Below, piece after piece: positions 54,251 to 62,685 of a stretch of DNA of 64,000 bases. Numbering within the stretch: the first letter of the stretch is position 1; each line of letters begins with the position of its first letter. Below the pieces are notes generated by a model that worked only from the letters and a program-made list of their open reading frames with translations, did not search any database and was not told the origin of the DNA. The stretch comes from Bacillota bacterium. Its GTDB lineage: Bacteria > Bacillota > Clostridia > Christensenellales > DTU072. The translations under genes were made by a program, and so were the position numbers. The stretch is taken from positions 124,001 to 188,000 of the forward strand of contig JAEXAB010000002.1 of assembly GCA_023394875.1 (NCBI GenBank), given 5' to 3'.

Positions 54251-57200
54251 CTATTTATAAAAGGCTGTAGTAGCTACTGTTGCAACGCTTGAGGGCAAAA
54301 TAATTGTCGCTTGTTCAAGATTATAACATCTGCCGAAAGTATACTCCTTAATTTCTGTCAATACACTGTTATCGCCGAAACTGAAGGTACTTAAGCTGGA
54401 TTGATAGAAGCAATATTTACCAAGATTATTAAGTGCGCTCATAATAGAAAAATCAGTAAGCGCTATTGTGTTATAGAAAGCATAGTCTCCGATACTGAGA
54501 AGAGAACTGCCGTAAGTTATTACAAACCTACTTAATTTTATGCACTCGTTAAACGCTCTTTGATTAATATATTTTACACTGTTCGGCAGAATAAATGCCT
54601 CTAACTTTACACATTGCGAAAACGCGTCGTCGTCAATGGTTATTAATCTGCTGCCTGTTTCTATAATAACACTCTCCAAACTAATGCAGCTTTGGAAGGC
54701 ATATTTGCCTATTCTTTCTATAGTGTAAGGAATAATAACTTGTTTCAGACTTGTATTACCCAAAAACACTCCGTTGTCTATCTCAATTACCGTATATTTT
54801 ATTTGTCCAACGTAAACGAAGGTAGGAAGGAACGCCACCTCTCCGCTAAACGTCGCGCTCTTTAGCTTAGCTGTATAATTTACGTTGTCAAACTGATAAA
54901 CGGCGTCTTCTAAAATACAAGGATTGGGATAAATATTATCATATATAGGACTCTCTGTTATCATGCTAGAAAGGCCGCTGTACGCGCTTTCGGCTACGAA
55001 TATTTTTACGTTAGGATTCAACGTTTCATCAGACAAGATAAGTAGCATATCTTCTATATTATTTTCGCTGTGTACAATAATCATTCGCAAATTGTCACAG
55101 CCTTCAAAGCTGTTTTCGGCAATTATTGTTGCAAAGGAAGATATATTTATGGTAACCACGTTAATAACGTCGGTTAGATAATAGCTTACCGCCTCTTCTA
55201 TTATGGTAATCTCCGTTATATCCCTGCAACCGTTAAACGCGTTGTTTCCTATACTCTCTATCGATTCGGCTTTAATTCCTCTTAGTAAATAACAGTTCTC
55301 AAAGGCGCTTTCTCCGATACTCTTCAATAATGAGAAGTTGATATTTTCCATTTCCATATTAAAGCAGTCCTTAAAAGCAAACGCGCCTATTTCCACCACC
55401 GATTCGGGTATGTCGATACCTTCCAGCATATTCGCCCCAAAGTAGGTGTATTCCCCTATTATCGTCACGCTATTAGGGATATTGGTATTGGTTAGCATAG
55501 CGCAATCCTTGAACAAGCCCTCAAATTCTGTGTTCTGTACGGTGTTGGGAAGAATAACTTCCAACAAAGATAAGTCGCCGCTGAATACGTATTTTCCAAT
55601 AGAACTTAAAGTAGGTTCGCCCGAAAAGTCAAAGGACCTTAGCGCGGTACAGTTTGCAAAAGCGTAGTCTCCTATAGAAGTTACCGTCTGCGGTATTATT
55701 ATCTTTTTGAAGTTACTGTTATTACAGCCGTAGAAAGCGTAGTCGCCTATAGCGGTAACGTTACGTATCACTACCTCCTGGATATTTGTACAGTCACGGA
55801 ACTGGTTTTCTATAATCTCTCCGCCGTTAATTTCTATTTTTGCAAGATTAACTGGTATATTCCCTCCGAACAGCAAACGTAAAGCTATGCCCTTATACAG
55901 TTTCAATACCGTTAAATTATTATTTCCATAAAGTATATTATTTACCAAACATTCTTCGTCTGAATATTCCTCTTCATTCTCATAAAGCATAACTGTAGAA
56001 ACCAGATCAAAACTTTGCAGATTGCAGTTATAGAAACAGTCTTCTCCAATACTAATTAGTCCATTATTAAGAATAACGTTTCGCAAGCTGGTATTGCCCT
56101 TGAACACGCCCTCGCCCAAAGCCAGCAGCTGAACGGGCATTGTTATGGTGAAGTTGGACGGGAAGGTAGAAATAACAGCGAAAGCGTAATCGCCTACCAT
56201 CAATTGTCCTTGGGAATTGTTTATAAAATACAATTCTTCCAGCTTGGTGCTATAGAAAGCGTAAGCTTCAATAATCTCCACATTTCCGCCCACGGTAAAG
56301 CTATGTAGCTTAGTACCGAGGAAGGCTTTTTCCCTTATATATTTAAGGTTATTGCTTTCGGGGAAGGTTACGGTACGTAACAATTGACTGTTATAGAAAA
56401 CTCCCTCACTGGGTATTACAAGTTCATCAACATCATACCTTACCGCTCCGATTTCCTCCAACGTAGACGGGAAATTGACTTTAATAAGGTTGGGGTTGTT
56501 ACTAAACGCTCCGTCCTCTATAGCAATAAAGCCTTCGCCCACGGTAATTTCTTTTAAGTTACTGTAATTCGTGAAAATATCGGCTTTTATAGTCGTTTCC
56601 AGGTCGTTATCAAGTTTAATAGATAGGTTTTCCCAAGTGGTGGGCAAATAATATTCTCCCATCAAAAAGCTACCCAGATAATTCTCTTTGCCGAAAAGCT
56701 CCTTAATATCCACGCTTGCGCCCACAGTCAGTCTTACAAACGCCCTGCAACCCGACAAAATACTATCGCCGATAGTCGTTGTTTTGGGAGAAATCTCAAG
56801 GCTAATTAGGTTAGCGCAGGAAGCAAAGGCATATTCTCCAATACTCAAAATGTTGTCCCCTAAAGTTACGTTCTTTAACTTGGATTGTCCGTAAAAGGCA
56901 TATGGGGCTAAAGTGTCTTTGCCTGCAAAATGCTCTACTGTCAAAACTTCGGTGTTTTGAGCAAAGTTGCCGAACATACCAATAACTATTCTGCCAAGGC
57001 TAACTAAGCCCGATGCGTTATCACACCATTGTGTACCGGTAAATGCGTTCCTGCCAATGCTCTTTAACGCACTGTTTGCGGCAATGGTAACACTATTTAA
57101 TTTATTTAATTGATAAAATGCATTTTCGCCGATAGTTTCCAAGGTTATAGGTAGTTGAACCGTAGTAATATCTACCCTGTTTACAAACGCGCTGTCGTTT

Positions 57201-59071
57201 ATTTTCTTCAAACCCATCGGTAGTACCAAATAAATATTCCCTGTTGCGCTCATCTCATTATCGATATAGAAAGCGTAACTCTCTATGGTATTAAGTGTTC
57301 CTGCAAAACTTATTTCATTGACGGTGTAGCAGTTATAAAGGGCGTAAGAAATTAAGGTTTCCACCCCAAGATTGTTCTTACTGCCGATAATAATAATGCT
57401 GCGCAAAGATACTGGCACAAAATAAACGTCTTCGGTGTCTACGTCAATAACCTCATAAAACATCGACAAACTATTGTCGGTATCGGTGCCGAACAATTTA
57501 TAAAGAACCTGCTTACTAATCATAGGTACCTTATTTATACTTCTGCAACCGGCAAAAGCCCCCTCCCCTATTTCGGTAAGATTAGGAGCATTAAGAGAAG
57601 TAAGCCTTATACAATTCTTGAAGGCGTTTTCTCCGAGAGTCAATAAATTTTCGGCTCTGCTAAATATAAATTCCGCAGAAGACGCGTTTTCAAAAGCCCC
57701 GCTTTTTATTTCAGTCAAAGTCTGTGGCAAAACAAACTGCGTTACCTGATTGCAGTTATAAAATGCCCTTTCTCCAATGGAAGTAACTTTACTTTTACCT
57801 AAGTTTGTCAACAGTGTTAATGCCGCGCATCCGTTAAAAGCGTCGTCGCCGATGGTAATAAGATAAGGAGAAAAAGAAAAGGAAGTAAGGTTGACACATC
57901 CAAAAAACGCGCCGTTATCAATAACTTCTATATTATTTTCGTCTGCAAAAGCAATTTCGGTAAGATTAACACAGTTGCTAAAGCCGTCAATACCCACAAC
58001 TTCAATGGTGGACGGCAAAGTAATTTTAGCAAAATCAAGTCCGCTGAAAGCGCCGTCGGCTATCTCTGTAATAATGGTATCGCCGTTTTTATAGGGCAAA
58101 ATTATTTCGTCTTCGCTTCCCGTATAGCCGATAACCTTATCGCCCTCAAAGGTAAAACCGTCCGAACCAAGATTGCTTATCCATCTTGCGTATATCGCCT
58201 GATTTGCTTCAAAACTATAAGGAAAATCTATTTTGTTACGGAACTGCGCGTCGGTATACCAGCCCATAAAATCATACTGCGTTCCCTTTGTTCCGCTGTT
58301 TAGTTCGGCTAACGTTACCGTATTTTCTATCTCAAGATATTTCTTAGTTTCACTTGAGTAGCTGTTTTGTAAATCTACGGTAATAAAATAATAAGCGTCA
58401 AGGCGGATATTTTCTATAATACCGGTATAAACCGGCTCTTCCCAAACAGGCTCACTTTCGGTACCCTTATTTATTCTCCACTTGCCCGAATAGTTCTTAT
58501 TAGGGAAGCTAGGTACTGCCGGCACGTTTTCCAAAGTTCCGCTACTATTAACGTAAGCCGTGGTATATTCCTCTCCGTCTACAAAAAACTTGACCGAATA
58601 CTGCGTCAACGTATAAACTGCACTAACCGTTATGTTTTGCCTAACATTAGAAAAATCGGTAATGTTCCATACTCCCTGATAACCGCTTTTAGCGGGCACT
58701 TCGGGGATTTCCGACAAGGCGTTCTTTTTGTTTATAGTAAAGGTGCGGTACACTTGCCCGTCCGCTACAAAAGTAATGGTATAGTTATCACTGGTATAAA
58801 TTGCAAAAACAGTCAAATCACTATTTATTTCGTCAAAGTCAGTAACGCTCCAAGTCCCCGTCATGCCGTCCTTTTTCGGAACGTCGGGTATTTCTTCAAG
58901 ATAGCTTCCCTTGTCCACAAAAAACGAATACTGCTCTACTCCGTCTACAACAAATTTTACCACAACGTAATCTTTAGCGCAGCCGCTAATAAGCATCATA
59001 AAACAAAGCGTCAGTATAATCAATACCGCTAGCCTTTTTGTATTCAATTTACGCAACTTATTCGATAACAT
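54251..59071 (-). CDS. BspA-type leucine-rich-repeat surface lipoprotein
   Basis: 1606 residues. The signal peptide ends in the lipobox LISGC with Cys31 as the lipidated residue. Three InlB/MucBP-like beta repeats follow (KFVVDGVEQYSFFVDKGSYL; TFVADGQVYRTFTINKK; KFFVDGEEYTTAYVN), then a Flg_new-type repeat (DFMGWYTDAQFRNKIDFPYS), then from about residue 300 to the end 40 or more LRR_5 units of the form L..IG..AF.NC..L..I.LP..... This is the BspA family of adhesins of anaerobes. It ends in a repeat unit, with no wall-sorting signal, consistent with lipid anchoring. It has its own promoter with almost no leader. Confidence 0.93.
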   Translation of the reverse strand: MLSNKLRKLNTKRLAVLIILTLCFMMLISGCAKDYVVVKFVVDGVEQYSFFVDKGSYLEEIPDVPKKDGMTGTWSVTDFDEINSDLTVFAIYTSDNYTITFVADGQVYRTFTINKKNALSEIPEVPAKSGYQGVWNITDFSNVRQNITVSAVYTLTQYSVKFFVDGEEYTTAYVNSSGTLENVPAVPSFPNKNYSGKWRINKGTESEPVWEEPVYTGIIENIRLDAYYFITVDLQNSYSSETKKYLEIENTVTLAELNSGTKGTQYDFMGWYTDAQFRNKIDFPYSFEANQAIYARWISNLGSDGFTFEGDKVIGYTGSEDEIILPYKNGDTIITEIADGAFSGLDFAKITLPSTIEVVGIDGFSNCVNLTEIAFADENNIEVIDNGAFFGCVNLTSFSFSPYLITIGDDAFNGCAALTLLTNLGKSKVTSIGERAFYNCNQVTQFVLPQTLTEIKSGAFENASSAEFIFSRAENLLTLGENAFKNCIRLTSLNAPNLTEIGEGAFAGCRSINKVPMISKQVLYKLFGTDTDNSLSMFYEVIDVDTEDVYFVPVSLRSIIIIGSKNNLGVETLISYALYNCYTVNEISFAGTLNTIESYAFYIDNEMSATGNIYLVLPMGLKKINDSAFVNRVDITTVQLPITLETIGENAFYQLNKLNSVTIAANSALKSIGRNAFTGTQWCDNASGLVSLGRIVIGMFGNFAQNTEVLTVEHFAGKDTLAPYAFYGQSKLKNVTLGDNILSIGEYAFASCANLISLEISPKTTTIGDSILSGCRAFVRLTVGASVDIKELFGKENYLGSFLMGEYYLPTTWENLSIKLDNDLETTIKADIFTNYSNLKEITVGEGFIAIEDGAFSNNPNLIKVNFPSTLEEIGAVRYDVDELVIPSEGVFYNSQLLRTVTFPESNNLKYIREKAFLGTKLHSFTVGGNVEIIEAYAFYSTKLEELYFINNSQGQLMVGDYAFAVISTFPSNFTITMPVQLLALGEGVFKGNTSLRNVILNNGLISIGEDCFYNCNLQSFDLVSTVMLYENEEEYSDEECLVNNILYGNNNLTVLKLYKGIALRLLFGGNIPVNLAKIEINGGEIIENQFRDCTNIQEVVIRNVTAIGDYAFYGCNNSNFKKIIIPQTVTSIGDYAFANCTALRSFDFSGEPTLSSIGKYVFSGDLSLLEVILPNTVQNTEFEGLFKDCAMLTNTNIPNSVTIIGEYTYFGANMLEGIDIPESVVEIGAFAFKDCFNMEMENINFSLLKSIGESAFENCYLLRGIKAESIESIGNNAFNGCRDITEITIIEEAVSYYLTDVINVVTINISSFATIIAENSFEGCDNLRMIIVHSENNIEDMLLILSDETLNPNVKIFVAESAYSGLSSMITESPIYDNIYPNPCILEDAVYQFDNVNYTAKLKSATFSGEVAFLPTFVYVGQIKYTVIEIDNGVFLGNTSLKQVIIPYTIERIGKYAFQSCISLESVIIETGSRLITIDDDAFSQCVKLEAFILPNSVKYINQRAFNECIKLSRFVITYGSSLLSIGDYAFYNTIALTDFSIMSALNNLGKYCFYQSSLSTFSFGDNSVLTEIKEYTFGRCYNLEQATIILPSSVATVATTAFYK

Positions 59072-59081
59072 AGATATAGTA

Positions 59082-59110
59082 ATTATACTTTATAATAGAT
59101 ATAATTGCAA
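59082..59110 (-). promoter_or_regulatory. Promoter of the LRR lipoprotein gene, start codon almost at +1
   Basis: Minus strand TTGCAA (59110-59105), 17-bp spacer, TATAAT (59087-59082). Only 10 nt separate the -10 box from the ATG at 59071, so the leader would be about 3 nt; there is no Shine-Dalgarno sequence. Confidence 0.65.
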
Positions 59111-59268
59111 GGATATTTTTCTTTACAAAAACCCGCAAAGATTTAATACTATTTTAATATTCCTGCCTCATACTATAGACATACAGCAACGGTAGTCCAA
59201 CCAAGCGGGGCAAAAAATAACATTGCAGAGTTATCGCCCCCAAAGGTACGGACAAAAAAATTAATATG

Positions 59269-59303
59269 ATTCATTTTGTTCCCTCAAATTTGAGAAGCAG
59301 CCG
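59269..59303 (+). repeat. Terminator-leading repeat, copy A (copy B at 61389-61423)
   Basis: 35 bases starting ATTCATTTT and ending AGAAGCAGCCG match 61389-61423 at 30 of 35 positions, and both copies run into an intrinsic terminator. Outside this block the hairpin halves differ. Confidence 0.65.
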
Positions 59304-59332
59304 CCGGAAACCCTCCCGCGGCTGTTTCTTTT
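59297..59332 (+). terminator. Orphan intrinsic terminator
   Basis: GCAGCCGC pairs with GCGGCTGT (59297-59304 with 59318-59325) around a 13-nt loop and is followed by TTTCTTTT. No coding frame precedes it on the plus strand. Confidence 0.75.
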
Positions 59333-59402
59333 GTTGTCAATTAAAAATCACCCTAAAAATTTACAATCGGCGATAAGAATAAAAGAGTTACCCAAAAATT
59401 CT

Positions 59403-59430
59403 TTGAATTATTAATAAATAATGGTATAAT
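59403..59430 (+). promoter_or_regulatory. Promoter of the rhodanese-TtcA / TcdA pair
   Basis: TTGAAT (59403-59408), 16-bp spacer, TATAAT (59425-59430) preceded by TGG; the leader is about 23 nt and holds GAGG before the ATG at 59460. Confidence 0.65.
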
Positions 59431-59459
59431 TTATTAAATTTAAGCGAGGTTAAGTATTA

Positions 59460-60593
59460 ATGATTGAGGAAATCAGCGTAAAGGATTTAGGCGCGATAAC
59501 AGAAAAATATATAATAATAGACATACGGGATGAAATTTCTTTTCAGTACGGCAGTATTCCCGGCGCGGTTAATATACCCCCAAAAGATATTGACGACTGT
59601 ATAGAAAAACTTGATAAAGACCCGCTTTACGTAATTATGTGCAGAAGCGGGATAATCAGCGATACCATAGCCGAACAAATGAGGACTAAAGGTTATCGCG
59701 CGGCTAATCTCAAAGAGGGCTATTACGGATTTTTGCTAAACGATATGGAAGCCGATATGGATAAGTGCGTAGAAGTGGAAAAAAGCATCCAAAAAAAGTA
59801 CAGGAAGCAACTTCTAAGCAATTTCGTCAACGCCATAAACGAATATAAATTGGTAGAAGAAAACGATAAAATCGCCGTTTGCATTTCGGGCGGAAAAGAC
59901 AGCATGCTGTTAGCAAAGCTGTTTCAGGAACTAAAAAAACACAATAAATTCCCCTTTGAACTTGTTTTCTTAGTTATGGACCCCGGCTACAGCCCCGCAA
60001 ACAGAGAAATAATTGAAAAAAACGCCAGAAAACTTAATATTCCGATTACCGTTTTTGAATCGAATATATTTGAATCGGTTTTGCATATAGAAAAATCACC
60101 CTGCTATATCTGCGCAAGAATGCGTAGAGGTCATCTTTACAGCAAAGCGAAAGAACTGGGCTGTAACAAAATCGCCCTTGGACATCATTATGATGACGTC
60201 ATTGAGACTATTTTAATGGGTATGCTTTACGGCGCTCAGATACAAACAATGATGCCCAAGCTCCACAGCACCAATTTCGAAGGTATGGAACTAATTAGAC
60301 CCATGTATCACATTCGGGAAGATGACATAAAACGTTGGCGCGATTATAATAATCTGCATTTTATTCAGTGCGCTTGTAAGTTTACGGATACTTGCTCTTC
60401 CTGCAATCCCGACAACGCTTCCAAACGACAGGAAATCAAAAACCTAATAAAGCAACTAAAAGAAATTAATCCCTTTGTAGAAAGCAACATTTTTAACAGT
60501 GTAAAAAACGTAAACCTTGATACCGTTATCGAATATAAGAAAAAAGGCGTTAAACACTCTTTTCTTGACACTTATAACAAAACCGAAAAATAA
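59460..60593 (+). CDS. Rhodanese-TtcA fusion: tRNA thiolation-type enzyme
   Basis: 377 residues. The rhodanese domain (1-105) has the sulfur-carrying Cys61 in IMCRSG. The PP-loop ATPase domain has SGGKDS at 143-148, the paired cysteines C215 and C218 in CYICARMRRG, and GHHYDDVIETILMGMLYGAQ, as in TtcA-type tRNA 2-thiolases, plus a further Cys set (CACKFTDTCSSC) near the end. TtcA makes 2-thiocytidine in tRNA with an iron-sulfur cluster; the fused rhodanese could hand over the sulfur directly. The gene is followed closely by tcdA, another tRNA-modification gene. The exact target nucleotide is not certain. Confidence 0.85.
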   Translation: MIEEISVKDLGAITEKYIIIDIRDEISFQYGSIPGAVNIPPKDIDDCIEKLDKDPLYVIMCRSGIISDTIAEQMRTKGYRAANLKEGYYGFLLNDMEADMDKCVEVEKSIQKKYRKQLLSNFVNAINEYKLVEENDKIAVCISGGKDSMLLAKLFQELKKHNKFPFELVFLVMDPGYSPANREIIEKNARKLNIPITVFESNIFESVLHIEKSPCYICARMRRGHLYSKAKELGCNKIALGHHYDDVIETILMGMLYGAQIQTMMPKLHSTNFEGMELIRPMYHIREDDIKRWRDYNNLHFIQCACKFTDTCSSCNPDNASKRQEIKNLIKQLKEINPFVESNIFNSVKNVNLDTVIEYKKKGVKHSFLDTYNKTEK

Positions 60594-60617
60594 CTTTTTC
60601 ATAGGCGGGTAACTTAA

Positions 60618-61382
60618 ATGCTGAATCAATTTTCCAGAACACAACTACTGTTAGGTAAAGAAGGTATAGAAAAACTGATGTCCAGCCGCGTTGCGGTTTT
60701 CGGTATCGGCGGCGTAGGCGGATACGTCTGCGAAGCTCTCATTCGGAGCGGTGTCGGACATTTTGATTTAATCGATGACGACAAGGTATGCCTTACTAAT
60801 CTTAACCGTCAGATTATCGCAACAAGAAAAACCGTCGGGCAGTATAAAGTGGACGTCATGAAAGAGAGAATGTTAGATATAAACCAAGATGCCGACGTTA
60901 CCGTTCATAAATGCTTCTTTCTTCCCGAAAATGCCAATGAATTTCCCTTTGATAATTACGACTACATTGTCGATGCCATTGATACGGTATCGGCAAAGCT
61001 AGAACTGGTTATGCAGGCGCAAAAGAGAAATATTCCCATAATCAGTTGCATGGGCGCGGGCAACAAGCTAGACGGCAGTAAGTTCCGCATAGCGGATATT
61101 TACCAAACGCAAGTTTGCCCGCTAGCAAGAGTAATGCGTCACGAACTAAGAAAGCGCGGTGTAAAAAATCTAAAAGTAGTTTATTCGGAAGAAGAACCTA
61201 CAAGACCGCAAGAAGACATGTCAATAAGTTGCCGTACACAATGCATTTGCCCCCCCGGCGCCAAGCATAAATGTACAGAACGCAGGGATATCCCCGGCAG
61301 CGTCGCTTTTGTCCCCGCAATTGCCGGACTGTTGATAGCAGGAGAAGTTATAAAGGATTTGACAAAGGAGCAAAATAAATAA
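60618..61382 (+). CDS. tcdA: tRNA threonylcarbamoyladenosine dehydratase
   Basis: 254 residues of the ThiF/E1-like family: nucleotide loop GIGGVGG at 29-35, DDDKVCLTNLNRQI, DAIDTVSAKLEL, and the closing GSVAFVPAIAGLLIAGEVIK. The CsdL/TcdA hallmark spacing and TQVCPLARVMRHELRKRG point to TcdA, which cyclises t6A to ct6A at tRNA position 37. It lies 24 bp behind the rhodanese-TtcA gene, probably in the same transcript, and is closed by a terminator. Confidence 0.9.
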   Translation: MLNQFSRTQLLLGKEGIEKLMSSRVAVFGIGGVGGYVCEALIRSGVGHFDLIDDDKVCLTNLNRQIIATRKTVGQYKVDVMKERMLDINQDADVTVHKCFFLPENANEFPFDNYDYIVDAIDTVSAKLELVMQAQKRNIPIISCMGAGNKLDGSKFRIADIYQTQVCPLARVMRHELRKRGVKNLKVVYSEEEPTRPQEDMSISCRTQCICPPGAKHKCTERRDIPGSVAFVPAIAGLLIAGEVIKDLTKEQNK

Positions 61383-61416
61383 ATCACAATTCATTTTATT
61401 ACTTCATATTTAAGAA

Positions 61417-61449
61417 GCAGCCGAAAATCTTTCCGCTGCCTCTTTTTTT
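61417..61449 (+). terminator. Terminator of tcdA
   Basis: GCAGCCGAAA / ATC / TTTCCGCTGC, ten base pairs with one mismatch, followed by CTCTTTTTTT. It is led by copy B (61389-61423) of the repeat also found at 59269. Confidence 0.85.
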
Positions 61450-61503
61450 CACTCTCATTCTAAGCAAAACCAATACAAATATGAAAAAACTATCAACAAA
61501 CAT

Positions 61504-61532
61504 TTGCAAAACTACAGAAATTGATATATAAT
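61504..61532 (+). promoter_or_regulatory. Promoter of tRNA-Ser
   Basis: TTGCAA (61504-61509), 17-bp spacer, TATAAT (61527-61532); transcription would start near 61539, about 24 nt before the mature tRNA. Confidence 0.7.
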
Positions 61533-61562
61533 TAACGACGTTAAAAAATAAATTCGCTAAAT

Positions 61563-61653
61563 GGAGAGATGTCCGAGGGGTCGAAGGAGCACGATTGGAA
61601 ATCGTGTGTACCTCATAAGGGTACCGTGGGTTCAAATCCCACTCTCTCCGCCA
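61563..61653 (+). tRNA. tRNA-Ser (anticodon GGA)
   Basis: A 91-base class II tRNA with encoded CCA. The acceptor stem GGAGAGA pairs with TCTCTCC, G is the discriminator base, the anticodon loop holds GGA between the GATT and AATC stem halves, the long variable arm (GTACC..GGTAC) is typical of tRNA-Ser, and the T-loop is GGTTCAAAT. GGA reads the serine codons UCC and UCU. Confidence 0.97.
61634..61650 (+). repeat. att-like 17-bp direct repeat, copy 1 (in the tRNA-Ser 3' end)
   Basis: AAATCCCACTCTCTCCG forms the T-arm to discriminator part of tRNA-Ser and is repeated exactly at 61793-61809. The 3' ends of tRNA genes are common integration sites, so this is read as the left attachment site of the island to its right. 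Confidence 0.75.
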
Positions 61654-61665
61654 CACAACAAAAGA

Positions 61666-61690
61666 GGGTGTAATCATACACCCTTTTTTG
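61666..61690 (+). terminator. Terminator of tRNA-Ser
   Basis: GGGTGTA / ATCA / TACACCC followed by six T, 12 bases behind the CCA end. Confidence 0.9.
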
Positions 61691-61748
61691 CTTTGCTGTT
61701 TTTTGTCGGGATTTGAACGGGCGGATAATTTGACGACACTGTGCGTCG

Positions 61749-62222
61749 TCATGCCGCACCGGCCTGTCGGCGAGCGAAGCGAGAGTGCGAGGAAATCCCA
61801 CTCTCTCCGGCAACTGCGTTGAATCCGAACCCTGTTTCAGTTTCGGCGTTTTCTTTTATATCAGAATTATTATTTGAGATGTTATAGTAGATTGTAGGCT
61901 CAGTTTTATCATCAGATATGATTACTTTCCGTATAAACATCTCTATTAACCGTTCTCTATTCTTTTGTATTGAATAATCTAAATCTTTAAATGTACAGAA
62001 ATAATCATATACTAGTTCGGAAGTCATAGATCTTGCCTCAAAGATCTTTTGTAATAGTATTTCCCTTTTTATATCTTTGTTTGTTTTTGCTAATTCTTCT
62101 AATCTTTGTTTTGTAGAAGGAGTGAATATACCCATTTCTAATGCTTTGAGCAAATTGTTAATGGCTTTCTCTTTTTCGTCTTTCTGCTTTAGAAGAGAAT
62201 CAAAGATAGACCTGTCTTTCAT
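61749..62222 (-). pseudogene. Large serine recombinase, C-terminal remnant
   Basis: 157 residues beginning MKDRSIFDSLLKQKDEKEKA. INNLLKALEMGIFTPSTKQR, then the coiled coil, and NRERLIEMFIRKVIISDDKT are the typical last third of large serine recombinases behind the zinc ribbon. The N-terminal resolvase domain with the catalytic serine and the recombinase domain are absent; the next frame upstream is an unrelated gene. The last 20 or so residues (GESGIS...) are translated from the att-like repeat, so the native end was probably at or near the attachment site. It cannot act as a recombinase alone. Confidence 0.75.
61793..61809 (+). repeat. att-like 17-bp direct repeat, copy 2
   Basis: Exact copy of bases 61634-61650 (AAATCCCACTCTCTCCG), 159 bp downstream, lying inside the 3' end of the recombinase remnant. 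The 142 bases between the copies hold the tRNA terminator and a GC-rich stretch unlike the surroundings. Confidence 0.8.
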
Positions 62223-62304
62223 ATCGTTGTTATAGACTATTATATGTATAAATATTCAATGATTTCAGGAAAATATTCATAATTAGACTGAACAACACAC
62301 ATCC

Positions 62305-62574
62305 TTATTCCTCATCATCTTGCAATATCATGGCAATATCGTTTAATCTTTCCGACATAAACCTTATTGTATCTTTGATAGATTCTTTTCTTTCCTCTTT
62401 CTTAATGGCAACATCCTCCCAATATTCGCAGGGTATAGGTTTCATTTTCTTATTGTTTTTATTTATACAATGACCGCAACATACAATATCATATCGTGTA
62501 TTTTGTTTTGAATAATGCTGGGAATAGTAACGGCAGTTAGTACAAGTTTTCTCCAGATTGATTTCTTTTTGCAT
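62305..62574 (-). CDS. Small Cys-rich (zinc-ribbon-like) mobile-element protein
   Basis: 89 residues with C11 and C14 (CTNCRYYSQHY), C32, C33, C36 (CCGHC) and C49, followed by EYWEDVAIKKEERKE and a helical acidic tail. Small proteins with this CxxCxYY...CxxC layout are common in Gram-positive mobile elements and phages; their job is unknown and metal binding is inferred. AAGAGG stands upstream of the ATG. It diverges from the XRE regulator gene. Confidence 0.65.
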   Translation of the reverse strand: MQKEINLEKTCTNCRYYSQHYSKQNTRYDIVCCGHCINKNNKKMKPIPCEYWEDVAIKKEERKESIKDTIRFMSERLNDIAMILQDDEE

Positions 62575-62613
62575 TTTACCAACCTCTTAAAGTTATTTTA
62601 ATTATAGAATTAA

Positions 62614-62683
62614 TTATATCCTGTATACCTTGGAATGTAAAGTATTTTTCTTATGTTTACTGGATAATCAATATAGGATATAA
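62614..62683. promoter_or_regulatory. Candidate inverted operator pair in the island's divergent promoter region
   Basis: TTATATCCTGTAT at 62614-62626 and its near-perfect reverse complement ATATAGGATATAA at 62671-62683 (12 of 13 positions) flank the region between the Cys-rich gene and the tandem-XRE gene; the right copy ends 2 bases before the regulator's ATG. A repressor site for that regulator is likely. Confidence 0.5.
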
Positions 62684-62685
62684 CA

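Larger units (their letters stand above)
59072..59459. other. 388-bp gap with promoters at both ends and an orphan terminator
   Basis: Left end: promoter of the LRR gene. Right end: promoter of the rhodanese-TtcA gene. In the middle a plus-strand intrinsic terminator at 59297-59332 has no coding gene before it, so a small RNA ending there is possible; the stretch 59180-59290 has GC-rich patches (AAGCGGGGC, GCCCCCAAAGG) but I recognise no riboswitch class and no convincing start for such an RNA. Confidence 0.5.

Noticed and set aside
61690..61740. A stretch resembling an antisense tRNA T-arm (GGGATTTGAAC).
   Set aside because: No acceptor, D or anticodon arms can be folded around it; at most it is a tRNA-derived scrap in the integration scar.
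61399..61813. Minus-strand frames antisense to tRNA-Ser (containing RVGFEPT- and WDLNPRYP-like phrases).
   Set aside because: These phrases are the well-known false translations of the reverse strand of tRNA-Ser 3' ends and recur in databases as spurious proteins.
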